Part shown: positions 26,787-37,858 of the stretch, piece after piece
How positions within the stretch are numbered: position 1 is the first letter of the stretch
Layout: the number at the start of each line of letters is the position of its first letter
Position numbers and translations under genes: made by a program
DNA from: Sphaerisporangium sp.
Lineage (GTDB): Bacteria > Actinomycetota > Actinomycetes > Streptosporangiales > Streptosporangiaceae
Assembly (NCBI GenBank): GCA_025964675.1
Contig: JAOPYI010000207.1
Span: forward strand, 1-64,000
Direction of reading: 5' to 3'
Length of the DNA: 64,000 bases
Notes under the pieces: generated by a model
What the model saw: only the letters and a program-made list of their open reading frames with translations
Told to the model about the DNA's origin: nothing
The model's database searches: none

Positions 26787-27254
26787 TCACCATTTCAGGA
26801 CGCGTACGTTACCAGTGGAGAGATCGACGATGACGCGGCCGACGTCGAACCAGGCGCCGTTGGGGAACCGGACGAAGAGCTGCAGACACCGGCGGGTCTC
26901 ACAGCCGTGCCGCCGGAAGATCAGGGAATGCACGCGCAGGTCGGCGGCCGACGCCGGTGGCCTGCCCGTCGCCTCGGTGAAGTCGTGCCTGAGCCTCCGG
27001 CCCAGCAGGGGGTCGGCGACAAGCAGCTCGGTCGCGCGCTCCTCCTCCCATCGGGAGGGCGCCTGATCTAGGCCGGGATCAGCGAGATCGCCGAAGGGCG
27101 CTGACACGCTCGCGGAGGGCTCGGCGCGGAGCCGGGCGCTGGTCTCGTCGTGGTGGGGCCACACCAGCGCCGCCACCGTCAGCCCCGTGCCGAGCACGAC
27201 GGCCAGGGTGGCGGCACACGCGAGTGTGACCGTGAGGCGCTTCTGCCGCTGCAT
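26787..27254 (-). CDS. Unrecognised protein with N-terminal membrane anchor
   Basis: A 155-residue protein I do not recognise. A single hydrophobic helix (LTVTLACAATLAVVLGTGLTVAALVW) near residues 8-35 would place the rest outside the membrane. Four-fifths of the protein is a small soluble domain with DPLLGRRLRHDFTEATGRPPASAADLRVHSLIFRRHGCETRRCLQLFVRFPNGAWFDVGRVIVDLSTGNVRVL; Cys residues near its centre could form a disulfide. It lies in the leftward direction between pep2 and glgB, about 70 bp from pep2. It may be independent of glycogen metabolism. Confidence 0.6.
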   Translation of the reverse strand: MQRQKRLTVTLACAATLAVVLGTGLTVAALVWPHHDETSARLRAEPSASVSAPFGDLADPGLDQAPSRWEEERATELLVADPLLGRRLRHDFTEATGRPPASAADLRVHSLIFRRHGCETRRCLQLFVRFPNGAWFDVGRVIVDLSTGNVRVLKW

Positions 27255-27326
27255 CCGTTCACCGCCTTCACGCACCGCTTACGTTCAGCTACGCATCGTA
27301 GCCCAAGACGTGGCGCGAAAGGCCGG

Positions 27327-28757
27327 CTACCTCACGGGGTTGGTGAAGACGGCGAGCGGGATGGGAAGCCAGGTGGGGCGGTTGCGCGACTCGTAGACGA
27401 CCTCGTACGCGGCCTTGCTCAGCTCGAGCGCCCGGAGCAGCACGGCGTCGTCGCCGTGGATCCTGCCGCCGCCTGCCGAGTATCCCGCGATGAAGGCCGC
27501 GCGGTTGCGCTCCGCCCACTCGGCCGCCCGAGGCTCCAGAGCCCGGGCGTTCGGGTGGTCCGACAGCAGGTGGCGGGCGGCGTAGTCGAAGGACCTGAGC
27601 ATGCCCGCCACGTCCCTGAGCGGGGAGTCAAGGGCCCGGCGCTCGTCCAGCGGCTGGCCAGGCTCGCCCTCGAAGTCGAGCACGACCCACTCGCTCGTAG
27701 TGCGCATGACCTGGCCCAGGTGGTAGTCGCCGTGGACCCGCTGGACGACGATCGGCCGGCCGACGTCGGCCAGCTGGTCGAACGCCTGGTGGGCGGTCCC
27801 GGCGTAGCCGGAGAGCTGGGGCACCTCGGCGATGGCCGCCTCGAGGCGGCGCCTGAAGCCTTCGACCATCCGCTTGACCTCGGGCGCCTCGACGGTGCTC
27901 GTGGGGAACGCGGTGGCCAGCTCCTTGTGCAGGTGTGCGGTGGCCATGCCGAGGCGGTGCGACTCGGCCGCGAAGTCGCCTCCGGCGTCGCCCGCGGCCA
28001 TGCCGGGCAGCGCCCCGTACAGGTCGCGCACGCTGGTGAGCGCCAGTGCCCACCCGTCGCAGGCGGTCGGCAGGAACTCCTGGGTGAACGCGAGCGTGGT
28101 GTTCTGGCCGTCGACGTCGGCCTCGATCCAGCCGTACGGGCGGGCGATGTTGGGCGAGCCGCGTTCCGCGAGCGCCGAGACCACCTCGAGCTCGGGGTTC
28201 ATCCCGGGGATGATCTTGCGGAACAGCTTGCAGATGTAGGCGTCGCCGAACACCAGCGAGGTGTTGGACTGCTCGCCGCCGAGCACCAGGCTCCGCGGCG
28301 AGGTGTCGATCTCCGTGCCCGGCATGTGGCGGAAGCGCAGGGCGCCGAGATCGGCGTCCTCGGCGATGGACGAGAGCAGGACGCCGGTGATGTCGGCGTC
28401 GTGGACGGCGTCGTAGGCGAAGCCGTCGCCGGTCTCACCGATCGCGACATGCCGCAACCGGTGCGGCAGCTCCGGGCGGAACCCCACGAGGAGCTGGTAG
28501 CGATCGGTGTGCGTCTCCTGACCAACGGTGATGACGAGATGGCGTACGCACACATCCGCCTGGGGTCGTGGCCTCGCGGCGTCGTCCGTGGTCCTGGAGG
28601 AACCCGCCACATCGCTGTGGAAGGATTCTGCAGGACCACGAAGGGGGAGCGGCGTGGTGGCCTCTATGGCCAGCTCGGTGATCGCACGGCCCTTGCCGGC
28701 GAACCACCGCTGATGGGTGATCCAGCCGGCAAGTAGCTCTTCGAGAGAATGTGTCAC
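27327..28757 (-). CDS. pep2: Maltokinase Pep2 (Mak)
   Basis: A 476-residue kinase that phosphorylates maltose to maltose-1-phosphate, the donor for GlgE. It starts [24 protein letters not shown], typical of Mak. The aminoglycoside-phosphotransferase fold shows [16 protein letters not shown] (catalytic loop) and [16 protein letters not shown] (metal site). GTG 28757 overlaps the treS stop by 4 bases (GTGA), so it is translationally coupled to treS. The frame extends upstream inside treS but has no suitable start. Confidence 0.92.
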   Translation of the reverse strand: MTHSLEELLAGWITHQRWFAGKGRAITELAIEATTPLPLRGPAESFHSDVAGSSRTTDDAARPRPQADVCVRHLVITVGQETHTDRYQLLVGFRPELPHRLRHVAIGETGDGFAYDAVHDADITGVLLSSIAEDADLGALRFRHMPGTEIDTSPRSLVLGGEQSNTSLVFGDAYICKLFRKIIPGMNPELEVVSALAERGSPNIARPYGWIEADVDGQNTTLAFTQEFLPTACDGWALALTSVRDLYGALPGMAAGDAGGDFAAESHRLGMATAHLHKELATAFPTSTVEAPEVKRMVEGFRRRLEAAIAEVPQLSGYAGTAHQAFDQLADVGRPIVVQRVHGDYHLGQVMRTTSEWVVLDFEGEPGQPLDERRALDSPLRDVAGMLRSFDYAARHLLSDHPNARALEPRAAEWAERNRAAFIAGYSAGGGRIHGDDAVLLRALELSKAAYEVVYESRNRPTWLPIPLAVFTNPVR

Positions 28758-30466
28758 GTCTCCTCGGCTGCTGCGCTCGTGGGCGGAAGGGTGAACCAAT
28801 AGAACCCATGCCCCGGCAGCGTCAAAAGATACGGAAGTTCGCCAATCGGTGGAAATGGAACTCCACCGGTGCACTCCACTGGAGTGACCCCCTCGAACCT
28901 CCGCAGGTCCAGCTCGACGGGTTGCGGGAAGCGGGACAGGTTGTTGACGCACAGCACCCGGTCGTCGCCGAGCTCGCGGACGAACGCGAGCACGCTCGGG
29001 TTGGAGGAGTTGAGCTCGGTGAACTCGCCCAGCCCGAAGACGGGGTGCCGCTTCCGGATCTCGATCATCTTCTTGGTGAAGTGAAGGAGCGAGCCGGGGT
29101 TCTTCTGCTGCGCCTCGACGTTGAGCGCCTGGTACCCGTAGATCGGGTCCATGATCGTCGGCAGGTAGAGGCGGCCGGGGTCGCAGTCGGAGAAGCCCGC
29201 GTTACGGTCGGGGGTCCACTGCATCGGTGTGCGCACGCCGTCGCGGTCGCCCAGCCAGATGTTGTCACCCATGCCGATCTCGTCGCCGTAGTAGATGACG
29301 GGGCTTCCCGGCAGGCTCATGAGCAGGGCGGTGAACAACTCGATCTGGTTGCGGTCGTTCTCGAGTAGCGGGGCCAGGCGGCGGCGGATGCCGACGTTGG
29401 CCCGCATGCGCGGGTCCTTGGCGTACTCGGTGTACATGTAGTCGCGCTCTTCGTCGGTCACCATCTCGAGCGTCAGCTCGTCGTGGTTGCGCAGGAAGAT
29501 GCCCCACTGGCAGTTCTCGGGGATCTTCGGCGTCTGGGCCATGATCTCCGAGATCGGGTAGCGGGTCTCCCGGCGCACGGCCATGAAGATGCGAGGCATC
29601 AGCGGGAAGTGGAACGCCATGTGGCACTCGTCGCCGCCGGTGACCGGGTCGCCGAAGTACTCGACGACGTCGGACGGCCACTGGTTGGCCTCGGCGAGCA
29701 GCACCCGATCGGGGTAGAGGCGGTCGACCTCGCTCCTGACCCGCTTGAGGTAGGCGTGGGTCTGCGGGAGGTTCTCGCAGTTGGTGCCCTCCTGCTCGAA
29801 CAGGTAGGGGATGGCGTCCATCCGGAACCCGTCGATGCCGAGGTCCAGCCAGAAGCGCAGCACCTCGAGCATGGCCTCCTGCACCGCGGGATTCTCGTAG
29901 TTGAGGTCCGGCTGGTGGTGGAAGAACCGGTGCCAGTAGTACTGCCCCCGGACCGAGTCGTACGTCCAGTTGGACGTCTCGGTGTCGATGAAGATGATGC
30001 GGGCGTCGTTGTACTCCTCGGCGGTGTCCGACCAGACGTAGAAGTCGCCGAACGGCCCGGTCGGGTCGTGCCGGGAGGCCTGGAACCACGGGTGCTGGTC
30101 GCTCGTGTGGTTCATGACCAGGTCGGCGATCACCCGCATCCCACGCTTGTGCGCCTCGTCGACGAGCTTGATGAAGTCCCCCAGATCACCGAAATCTGGG
30201 AGAATCTTCATAAAGTCGGAAATGTCGTATCCGCCGTCTTTAAGCGGTGACTCGTAGAGCGGCAGGAGCCACAGGCAGTCGACGCCGAGCCATTGGAGAT
30301 AGTCCAGCTTGTTGATGAGACCGCGGATGTCTCCGGTTCCGTCCCCATTTGAATCCGCGAATCCTCGAATGAGGACTTCGTAGAAGACGGCGCGCTTGTA
30401 CCAGTAAGGGTCGCGCGGCTTTTCGTGTGTGAAGGTGTTCGGGACGGGCTGAGACGTCAAGCTCAC
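28754..30466 (-). CDS. treS: Trehalose synthase TreS
   Basis: A 570-residue GH13 isomerase of trehalose and maltose. It has Asp217 in [12 protein letters not shown], Glu259 in VLLAEANQW and Asp329 in [11 protein letters not shown] as the catalytic triad, plus [18 protein letters not shown]. TreS and Pep2 form a complex in mycobacteria, consistent with their overlapping genes here. It starts with GTG ([10 protein letters not shown]) after GGGGAG. The glgE gene ends 53 bp upstream. Confidence 0.94.
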   Translation of the reverse strand: MSLTSQPVPNTFTHEKPRDPYWYKRAVFYEVLIRGFADSNGDGTGDIRGLINKLDYLQWLGVDCLWLLPLYESPLKDGGYDISDFMKILPDFGDLGDFIKLVDEAHKRGMRVIADLVMNHTSDQHPWFQASRHDPTGPFGDFYVWSDTAEEYNDARIIFIDTETSNWTYDSVRGQYYWHRFFHHQPDLNYENPAVQEAMLEVLRFWLDLGIDGFRMDAIPYLFEQEGTNCENLPQTHAYLKRVRSEVDRLYPDRVLLAEANQWPSDVVEYFGDPVTGGDECHMAFHFPLMPRIFMAVRRETRYPISEIMAQTPKIPENCQWGIFLRNHDELTLEMVTDEERDYMYTEYAKDPRMRANVGIRRRLAPLLENDRNQIELFTALLMSLPGSPVIYYGDEIGMGDNIWLGDRDGVRTPMQWTPDRNAGFSDCDPGRLYLPTIMDPIYGYQALNVEAQQKNPGSLLHFTKKMIEIRKRHPVFGLGEFTELNSSNPSVLAFVRELGDDRVLCVNNLSRFPQPVELDLRRFEGVTPVECTGGVPFPPIGELPYLLTLPGHGFYWFTLPPTSAAAEET

Positions 30467-30519
30467 CTGTGGACTCCCCGCTGTGCTGATGCGCGCTTGT
30501 ACGTCGGTGTCGCCAGGTG

Positions 30520-32547
30520 CTAAGGCTGGCTGGCCGGCGTCGCTCGCAGTGAGAGGACGTGTGCTGGATTGATGTGCGGATCGAGGCGTACGTAGTTGGC
30601 CTGCCGCCAGTGGAACGACTCGCCCGAAAGCTCATCGTCCACGACGAATTCGGCGCCCCAATCGAGGCCAAGGCCGGGCATGTCCAGCCAGACCGTAGCC
30701 TCGTGCGTGTTGTGTGGGTCGAGATTCACGACGACCAGAACCACGTCGCCTAGGCCGTGCCGTCGTGTGGACGGGTCATAGGCGCCGGGGAGCCGCTTCG
30801 AGAAGCAGATCATGTCAGGGTGGTCGACGTTGTGGAATCGTAGGTTACGCAGTTCCTGCACCGCAGGGTGTGCTCTTCGAAACAAATTGAGGTGAGTGAT
30901 GAAAGGCGCCAGGCTCCGGCCCTCGCGTTCCGCGGCGGCCCAGTCGCGAGGTCTTAGCTCAAATTTCTCACTATGGAGATATTCCTCGCTGCCCGGTCGT
31001 ACCGGGGTGTTCTCGGCGAGCTCGTAGCCCGCGTATACCCCCCAGGAGGGTGACGCCAACGCCGCGAGGACAGCCCTTATCTTGAACGCCGGCATGCCGC
31101 CGTTCTGAAGGTACTCATGAAGGATGTCTGGAGTGTTGACGAAAAAGTTGGGTCGCACGTAATGCGAGGTCTCGTGTGACAGCTCGCTCAGGTAGCTCTC
31201 GACGTCGGCCTTGGAGTTCTTCCAGGTGAAGTACGTGTACGACTGGTCGAAACCGATCTTGGCCAGGCCCCGGAGCATCGGGGGACGCGTGAACGCCTCC
31301 GACAGGAACAGCACGTCGGGATCGGTGGAGTGGATGTCCGCCAGCAGCTTCTCCCAGAACCCCAGGGGCTTGGTGTGCGGGTTGTCCACCCGGAAGATCC
31401 GCACGCCGTGGTCCATCCAGTGCCGGACGACCCGCAGGACCTCGGCATAGACGCCTTTCGGGTCCTTGTCGAAGTTCAGGGGATAGATGTCCTGATATTT
31501 CTTCGGCGGGTTCTCGGCGTACGCGATGGAGCCGTCGGCCCGGATGGTGAACCACTCGGGGTGCTCCTTGACCCAGGGGTGGTCGGGGGAGCACTGCAGG
31601 GCCAGGTCGAGCGCGACCTCCAGGCCGAGCCCCCGGGCCCGCCGCACGAAGGCGTCGAAGTCGTCCAGGGTGCCGAGGTCGGGGTGGATCGCGTCGTGGC
31701 CGCCCTCTTCGGAGCCGATCGCCCAGGGGGAGCCGACGTCGTACGGCTCGGGGTGCAGGGTGTTGTTGGGCCCTTTGCGGAAGGTCTCGCCGATGGGATG
31801 GATCGGTGGGAGGTAGACCACGTCGAAGCCCATGCCGGCCACGGCCGGCAGCCGCTCGGCAGCAGTCCTGAAATTTCCGGACTTGGGCACTGCGCCGTCT
31901 TCAAGGATCGCGCCCTCGGACCGGGGGAACAGCTCGTACCACGAGCCGAACAGCGCCCGTCTCCTGTCGACCCGCACGCGGTATCTCGGCCCGCGGGTCA
32001 CCAGGTCGCGCAGCGGATGGACGGCCAGCACGCTCGCCGTCTCGGGGAGCTGTACCAGGGCCAGCCTGGCCCGGGGGTCGAGCTCGTCGTCGCGCAGCCG
32101 CCCGGCGACGTCCAGGAGCGCCGAGCGGTGGGCGCACCTGTCGCACCCGGCCTGCCGGACGGCTCTCGCGGCGCGCTCGAAGATGCGCGCGCCCTCCTCG
32201 CACATCAGATCCGTGTCGATGCCACGGGGGATCTTGATGTTGGCGTCGTGGAGCCAGGTGGCGACCGGGTCGCTCCAGGCTTCGACGCGGAAGTGCCAGT
32301 TGCCCTCCGTGGGGAGGGTCACCTCGACGGCCCAGCGATCGGTGCCGGGCTCGACCTCGCGCATGGGCAGCACCCGCCCGCGCCCCCCCTCGGGGTCGGT
32401 GAGCACGACCCCGGCGGCCACGGCGTCGTGTCCTTCTCGGAACACGGTGGCGCTGATCTCGAAGGTCTCTCCCGCCGCTGCCTTCGCGGGCCATCGCCCG
32501 CACTCGACAACAGGGTAAATGTCCTGTATTGGGATTCGTCCGATCAT
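30520..32547 (-). CDS. glgE: GlgE: alpha-1,4-glucan:maltose-1-phosphate maltosyltransferase
   Basis: A 675-residue GH13_3 enzyme that transfers maltosyl units from maltose-1-phosphate to alpha-glucan. The nucleophile is Asp388 in [11 protein letters not shown] and the acid Glu417 in [13 protein letters not shown], both in the GlgE context. [20 protein letters not shown] and the C-terminal domain N fit. It is the first gene of the leftward unit glgE-treS-pep2, diverging from glgP over 435 bp. The start ATG opens [20 protein letters not shown]. Confidence 0.95.
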   Translation of the reverse strand: MIGRIPIQDIYPVVECGRWPAKAAAGETFEISATVFREGHDAVAAGVVLTDPEGGRGRVLPMREVEPGTDRWAVEVTLPTEGNWHFRVEAWSDPVATWLHDANIKIPRGIDTDLMCEEGARIFERAARAVRQAGCDRCAHRSALLDVAGRLRDDELDPRARLALVQLPETASVLAVHPLRDLVTRGPRYRVRVDRRRALFGSWYELFPRSEGAILEDGAVPKSGNFRTAAERLPAVAGMGFDVVYLPPIHPIGETFRKGPNNTLHPEPYDVGSPWAIGSEEGGHDAIHPDLGTLDDFDAFVRRARGLGLEVALDLALQCSPDHPWVKEHPEWFTIRADGSIAYAENPPKKYQDIYPLNFDKDPKGVYAEVLRVVRHWMDHGVRIFRVDNPHTKPLGFWEKLLADIHSTDPDVLFLSEAFTRPPMLRGLAKIGFDQSYTYFTWKNSKADVESYLSELSHETSHYVRPNFFVNTPDILHEYLQNGGMPAFKIRAVLAALASPSWGVYAGYELAENTPVRPGSEEYLHSEKFELRPRDWAAAEREGRSLAPFITHLNLFRRAHPAVQELRNLRFHNVDHPDMICFSKRLPGAYDPSTRRHGLGDVVLVVVNLDPHNTHEATVWLDMPGLGLDWGAEFVVDDELSGESFHWRQANYVRLDPHINPAHVLSLRATPASQP

Positions 32548-32982
32548 CGCGTCTCAAGGTAGCGGCGACGCACCGGGCGCCACCGGGAGTTGTGAGGGCA
32601 AGGAGTGATCTTTGCTTTCAAGTTTAGGTTCCCGGCTTGATGCCGGTGTATGGGCAGGCGCGATCATATTCATCCCCACGAGTGACCCTTGTCACCCCGG
32701 GGATGGGAGGGTTCAGCTGAGGCTCTTACATGGGACTGCCCCCATAGTCCCTCTTCAAGCCTGCTTGAGGGAAGTTAGGGGTGCCCGGGGAACCTTTCCT
32801 CCGTGAGAGTTGCTGTGTGAGCCGTGGCCGTACATGATCAAGTTGAGATCACCATGGCGAGTCCGGTTTAGTGAGGTTTGATCTGGTTTGAGAGCGGTGA
32901 GAGCGAAACGCATGAGATCTGGTAGGCGCACAAGAGTGTTCCGGTCGCGCGTCGTGGCGCTGAGTAACTAGGGTCTGGCCCC
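32548..32982. other. glgE-glgP divergent region with nested inverted repeats
   Basis: No gene is seen in 435 bp. It holds GTGAC-CCTT-GTCAC (32682-32695), GGGACT / AGTCCC around an 8-nt loop (32732-32751) and the 14-bp palindrome TCAAGC-CT-GCTTGA (32755-32768). These lie within 90 bp and could be regulator sites or RNA hairpins. The right end has a likely -10 TAGGGT at 32969-32974. Confidence 0.55.
32969..32974 (+). promoter_or_regulatory. -10 element TAGGGT before glgP, probably leaderless
   Basis: TAGGGT fits the TANNNT form and lies 8 nt before the GTG at 32983. No ribosome site is visible, so transcription may begin at the start codon. Confidence 0.5.
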
Positions 32983-35586
32983 GTGAGAGCTATCCGCAGG
33001 TTCACCGTCCGCACCGTCCTTCCCGTGGAGCTGGCCGCCCTCGGCGAGCTCGTACAAAATCTGCGCTGGTCATGGCACCCCGAGACCATGGATCTGTTCG
33101 CGGAGGTGGATCCCGACACCTGGGAACGAGTCGGCCACGACCCGGTCGCGCTGCTCGGAGCGGTGGAGGCCGACCGGCTGGCCGAGCTGGCCCGTGATCG
33201 CAGGTTCCTCCGCAGGCTGGCCGACGCCGCGGACGACCTGCGCGAGTACATGACCGCGCCGCGCTGGTACCAGACGCTGCCCGAAGCGCCCGCCGCCGTC
33301 GGCTATTTCTCGCCCGAGTACGGCATCGCCGCCGCCCTCCCGCAGTACTCCGGAGGCCTCGGCATCCTCGCGGGCGACCACTTGAAAGCCGCCAGCGACC
33401 TCGGCGTCCCGATCCTCGGGGTCGGCCTGCTCTACCGCCACGGCTACTTCAGCCAGTCCCTGTCGGCCGAGGGCTGGCAGCAGGAGCACTACCCGAGCCT
33501 CGACCCCGGCGGCCTGCCCCTGAGCCTCCTCAAGGAGGAGGACGGCACGCCCGCCCGCGTCGCCATCCCGCTGCCCGGCGGGCGCACGCTGCACGCCCAG
33601 ATCTGGGTCGCCCAGGTGGGCCGCGTCCCGCTGCTGCTGCTCGACTCCGACGTGGCCGAGAACGACAACGCCGCGCGCGACGTCACCGACCGCCTGTACG
33701 GCGGGGGCACCGACCACCGGCTCATGCAGGAGCTGCTGCTCGGCATCGGCGGGGTGCGGGCGCTGCGCGCCTACTGCCGCGTCACCGGGCACGCCGAGCC
33801 CGAGGTCTTCCACACCAACGAGGGCCACGCCGGCTTCCTCGGCCTCGAGCGCATCCGCGAGCTGACCGAACACCGGCTGTCCTTCGACGAGGCGCTGGAG
33901 GCGGTCCGCGCCGGCACGGTCTTCACCACGCACACGCCCGTGCCCGCCGGCATCGACCGGTTCCCCGCCGAGATGATCGAGAAGCAGTTCGGCGGCGACA
34001 ATGTCTGGCCGACCGTTCCCGTGGAGCGCATCCTCGCGCTGGGCGCCGAGCCCGACTCCCCTGAGGGCGGCGGCGACACGGCGGTCTTCAACATGGCTGT
34101 CATGGGCATGAGGCTCTCGCAGCGCGTCAACGGCGTCTCCGAGCTGCACGGCGCGGTCAGCCGAGGGATGTTCCAGGGGCTCTGGCCGGGGTTCGACCTC
34201 GACGACGTCCCGATCGGCTCGATCACCAACGGCGTGCACGCCCCGACCTGGGTCGCCCGCGAGGTGATGGAGCTCGCGGGCAAGGAGCTCCCCTCGCTCA
34301 TCGAGAAGGCCCAGGGCTGGGAGGGCGTGCAGAAGCTCTCCGACGAGGACATCTGGGCCATCCGGGGTCGGCTGCGCCGTCAGCTCGTCGACGCGGCCCG
34401 CGACCGGCTGCGGGCTTCCTGGCGTGCCAGGGGAGCCTCCACGGCCGAGCTCGGCTGGATCGACGAGGCCCTCGACCCGGAGGCGCTGACCTTCGGCTTC
34501 GCGCGGCGTGTTCCCTCGTACAAGCGGCTCACGCTCATGCTGAAGGACCCCGACCGCCTCAGGGAGCTGCTGCTCAGCCCCGACAAACCCGTCCAGATCG
34601 TGATCGCCGGCAAGGCCCACCCGGCCGACGAGGGCGGCAAGCGGCTGATCCAGCAGATCGTGAAGTTCGCCGACCAGGAGGACGTGCGCCACCGCATCGT
34701 CTTCCTGCCCGACTACGACATGAACCTCGGCCAGCTCATGGTCCAGGGCTGCGACGTCTGGATGAACAACCCGCTGCGCCCTCTGGAGGCGTGCGGCACC
34801 TCCGGCATGAAGGCCGCTCTCAACGGCGGGCTCAACCTGTCCATCAGGGACGGCTGGTGGGACGAGTGGTTCGACGGCAACAACGGCTGGGCCGTCCCGA
34901 CGGCCGACGGCGTCGAGGACCCCGACCGCCGTGACGAGCTGGAGGCCGGCGCACTGTACGACCTGATCGAGCGCGAGGTCGCCGACCGCTTCTACGACCG
35001 TACGGGCGGCGAGCATCCCCGCCGCTGGCTCGACATGGTCAAGCACACGCTCAGCTCGCTCGGGCCGAAGGTCCTCGCGGGCCGCATGCTCCGCGACTAT
35101 GTCGTGGACCTTTACACCCCGGCCGCCGGGTCGGCGCGCGAGCTTTCCAAGAGCGACCACGCGAGAGCGCGAGAGTTCGCCGCCTGGAAGCTGCGGGTCA
35201 CCCGCGCCTGGCCCGGCCTTCGGGTGGAGCACATCGAGGCGTCCGGCATCGGGGACACCCCGGAGCTCGGGGCGGCGATGGAGGTCCGCGCGACGATCGC
35301 GCTGGGCGAGCTCTCCCCGGACGACCTGAGCGTGCAGGCCGCGTACGGCAAGGTGGGCGTGCACGACGAGCTGATCGGCCCGTCGTACGTCACGCTCTCG
35401 GTCGAAGCGGTGGGGGACGACGGCAAGGCGACCTACACCGGCGTCGTGCCGCTCGATCGCACGGGCGCCTTCGGGTACACCGTCCGGGTCGTGCCCGCCC
35501 ATCCGCTGATGTCGTCTCCGGCCGAGCTGGGTCTCATCGCCGTCCCCGAGGAGCCCGTCGGGATGACCAACGGCACGCTGCGCTAG
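32983..35586 (+). CDS. glgP: Alpha-glucan phosphorylase, GT35
   Basis: An 867-residue phosphorylase that releases glucose-1-phosphate from alpha-1,4-glucan. It has the N-terminal DUF3417 segment (VQNLRWSWHPETMDLF), GIAAALPQYSGGLGILAGDHLKAASDLG, the phosphate site region and the PLP Lys610 in GTSGMKAALNGGLNLSIRDGWWDEWFDG. This is the alpha-glucan/maltodextrin phosphorylase type, not the glycogen phosphorylase of enterics. It starts GTG 32983 without a ribosome site. It diverges from glgE, so synthesis and breakdown share a control region. Confidence 0.93.
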   Translation: MRAIRRFTVRTVLPVELAALGELVQNLRWSWHPETMDLFAEVDPDTWERVGHDPVALLGAVEADRLAELARDRRFLRRLADAADDLREYMTAPRWYQTLPEAPAAVGYFSPEYGIAAALPQYSGGLGILAGDHLKAASDLGVPILGVGLLYRHGYFSQSLSAEGWQQEHYPSLDPGGLPLSLLKEEDGTPARVAIPLPGGRTLHAQIWVAQVGRVPLLLLDSDVAENDNAARDVTDRLYGGGTDHRLMQELLLGIGGVRALRAYCRVTGHAEPEVFHTNEGHAGFLGLERIRELTEHRLSFDEALEAVRAGTVFTTHTPVPAGIDRFPAEMIEKQFGGDNVWPTVPVERILALGAEPDSPEGGGDTAVFNMAVMGMRLSQRVNGVSELHGAVSRGMFQGLWPGFDLDDVPIGSITNGVHAPTWVAREVMELAGKELPSLIEKAQGWEGVQKLSDEDIWAIRGRLRRQLVDAARDRLRASWRARGASTAELGWIDEALDPEALTFGFARRVPSYKRLTLMLKDPDRLRELLLSPDKPVQIVIAGKAHPADEGGKRLIQQIVKFADQEDVRHRIVFLPDYDMNLGQLMVQGCDVWMNNPLRPLEACGTSGMKAALNGGLNLSIRDGWWDEWFDGNNGWAVPTADGVEDPDRRDELEAGALYDLIEREVADRFYDRTGGEHPRRWLDMVKHTLSSLGPKVLAGRMLRDYVVDLYTPAAGSARELSKSDHARAREFAAWKLRVTRAWPGLRVEHIEASGIGDTPELGAAMEVRATIALGELSPDDLSVQAAYGKVGVHDELIGPSYVTLSVEAVGDDGKATYTGVVPLDRTGAFGYTVRVVPAHPLMSSPAELGLIAVPEEPVGMTNGTLR

Positions 35587-35702
35587 GACAGGCCACTACA
35601 AATCGCTTAAATGGGGGCATTTGTTTCGAATGTATCGACTGCCAACTGGGCAGGGCTTGACGGAGGCGACGCGATTTCATCCGTGAAGGAGCGTGATCCG
35701 TC
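35587..35702. other. Short gap between glgP and the debranching gene
   Basis: No gene. AAGGAG at about 35686 lies 12 nt before the ATG 35703, which is a long spacing. An AT-rich patch (AAATCGCTTAAATGGGGGCATTTG) may hold a promoter. Confidence 0.4.
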
Positions 35703-37856
35703 ATGGACGGCTGGACTTTCGAGGGCCAACCGGGGGCGTTGGGGGACACCACGACCACGCTGGTCGAGGGTGGATCGTTCTGCGTCTGCCAGCGGAACGG
35801 CGACATCCTGCCGGGCGGGGCCCAGGGCGTGTACTACGCCGACACCCGCCTGGTGTCCCGCTGGGAGCTGCGCATCGACGACGCGCCCCTGGAGAGCATG
35901 AAGGTGGTGCCGGGGGAGCCGTACCACTCCGCATTCCTCGCCAGGACCCCGCCCCGCCCGGGCAGGGCCGACAGCACCATGCTGGTGATCAGGGACCGCT
36001 ACATCGGCGGCGGGCTCCGCGAGGATGTCACGCTGCGTAACCTCGCTGACGAGGCGGCCGGGTGCCTGGTCACCCTCCTGGTCGCCTCCGACGTGGCCGA
36101 CCTGTTCGAGGTCAAGGCCCACCGCATCCAGCACGTTGTGGACATCGAGACCATGGTCGACCGGAGCGGACTGAAGATCGTCTCGGCGAGCAGGTCCCGG
36201 GGGGCACGGGTGATCGCGGAGTGCGAGGAAGCGGAGTTCGAGGCGATCCCGGGTCTGCTGACCTTCAAGACGGTGGTCCCCGCGCGCAGCCAATGGCGGG
36301 TGACCCTCCAGGTGAATCCCATCCTCGACGGCGAGGAGGCACCGGCCTGGTTCTCCACGAGGCACCCAGTCGAGCACGCCGAGCCCGCCATGCGCCTGGC
36401 CGAATGGCTGCGGAGCAGCCCGTCCATGAGCACCACGAACGTCGTCCTGGCGGAGGCGCTCCGCAGGTCCAGGACCGATCTCGGGAGCCTGCGGCTCTTC
36501 GAGAAGGACCATCCGGACGACCTTCCCTCGATCGCCGCCGGGGCGCCGTGGTTCATGACCCTCTTCGGCAGGGACTCCCTGCTGACCTCCTGGATGGCGC
36601 TCCCGCTCGACCAGACCCTCGCCCTCGGGACGCTCCGCCGCCTCGCCGACCTGCAGGGCACCAAGGTCAACCTGCTCACCGAGGAGGAACCCGGCAAGAT
36701 CCTGCACGAGCTGCGGTACGGCGTGGAGCCGGGGGCGCCCGCCTTCGCCGGCGGCCAGCCGTACTACGGGTCGGTCGACTCGACGCCGCTGTTCGTCATG
36801 CTGCTCGGCGAGCTGCGCCGATGGGGCCTGCACGCCGACGAGGTGTCCCGGTTCCTGCCGCACGCCGACGCGGCGCTGGGCTGGATCGAGAACTACGGCA
36901 TGCGCGACGGGTTCCTGTCGTACCGGCGCAAGACCGACCGCGGCCTGGTGAACCAGGGATGGAAGGACTCCTTCGACGGCGTCAACTACGCCGACGGCAG
37001 CCTGGCGAGGCCCCCCATCGCCCTGGCGGAGGCGCAGGGCTACGTCTACGGGGCCTACGTCGCGCGCGCCAACCTCGCCCAGGACCTCGGTGACACCGAG
37101 ACGGAGCGGCGCTGCGAGAAGCAGGCCGTCGTCCTGCGCGAGGCCTTCAACGAGCGGTTCTGGATGCCGGACAGGGGCTACTTCGCGATCGGGCTGGACG
37201 GGGAAGGGCGGTTGATCGACTCGCTCGCCTCCAACATGGGCCACTGCCTGTGGACGGGGATCGTGGACGAGGACAAGGCGCGATCGGTGGCGGAGCACCT
37301 GCTCTCGCCCGAGATGTTCAGCGGGTACGGCGTGAGGACCCTCGCCTCGAGCATGGGCGCCTACAACCCCATGAGCTACCACAACGGATCGGTCTGGCCG
37401 CACGACAACGCGATCATCGCGGCCGGGCTGATGCGCTACGGCTTCGTCGAGGAGGCGCAACGGATCGCCAAGGGCCTGCTGGACGGGGCGCACGCGTCCG
37501 CGGGCCGCCTCCCTGAGCTCTTCTGCGGCTTCGAGCGGGAGGAGTTCCCGACGCCCATCCCGTACCCGACGTCGTGCGCGCCCCAGGCGTGGGCAGCGGC
37601 CTCGCCCATCCACCTCGTACGGTCGCTGCTGCGCTTCGACCCGTGGGTGTCTCGCGGCAAAGTCTGGCTCGCGCCCGCCCTGCCGGAGGGGTTCGGGCTG
37701 CTCCAGGTGTCGAACCTGCCCGTCGGTGAGTCCAGGATTATGGTGAAGGTACAAGAAGGCGATGATTCCGCCATCGTCTGCGGTCTTCCCGCCGGGGTCG
37801 AGCTGATCAACCAACCTCGCCCGCCGACCCTGATCTCGATGCCCGGCTCCGACTGA
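35703..37856 (+). CDS. Amylo-alpha-1,6-glucosidase (glycogen debranching-type)
   Basis: A 717-residue protein with the N-terminal glycogen-debranching (GDE_N) domain, opening LVEGGSFCVCQRNGDILPGGAQGVYYADTRLVSRW, and a C-terminal (alpha/alpha)6 barrel. The barrel has PWFMTLFGRDSLLTSWMALP, GWKDSFDGVNYADGSLARPPIALAEAQGYVYGAY and MSYHNGSVWPHDNAIIAAGL. Family members remove alpha-1,6-linked glucose, though some act on other glycosides. It follows glgP by 116 bp and would relieve branch points left by the phosphorylase. Confidence 0.85.
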   Translation: MDGWTFEGQPGALGDTTTTLVEGGSFCVCQRNGDILPGGAQGVYYADTRLVSRWELRIDDAPLESMKVVPGEPYHSAFLARTPPRPGRADSTMLVIRDRYIGGGLREDVTLRNLADEAAGCLVTLLVASDVADLFEVKAHRIQHVVDIETMVDRSGLKIVSASRSRGARVIAECEEAEFEAIPGLLTFKTVVPARSQWRVTLQVNPILDGEEAPAWFSTRHPVEHAEPAMRLAEWLRSSPSMSTTNVVLAEALRRSRTDLGSLRLFEKDHPDDLPSIAAGAPWFMTLFGRDSLLTSWMALPLDQTLALGTLRRLADLQGTKVNLLTEEEPGKILHELRYGVEPGAPAFAGGQPYYGSVDSTPLFVMLLGELRRWGLHADEVSRFLPHADAALGWIENYGMRDGFLSYRRKTDRGLVNQGWKDSFDGVNYADGSLARPPIALAEAQGYVYGAYVARANLAQDLGDTETERRCEKQAVVLREAFNERFWMPDRGYFAIGLDGEGRLIDSLASNMGHCLWTGIVDEDKARSVAEHLLSPEMFSGYGVRTLASSMGAYNPMSYHNGSVWPHDNAIIAAGLMRYGFVEEAQRIAKGLLDGAHASAGRLPELFCGFEREEFPTPIPYPTSCAPQAWAAASPIHLVRSLLRFDPWVSRGKVWLAPALPEGFGLLQVSNLPVGESRIMVKVQEGDDSAIVCGLPAGVELINQPRPPTLISMPGSD

Positions 37857-37858
37857 TC

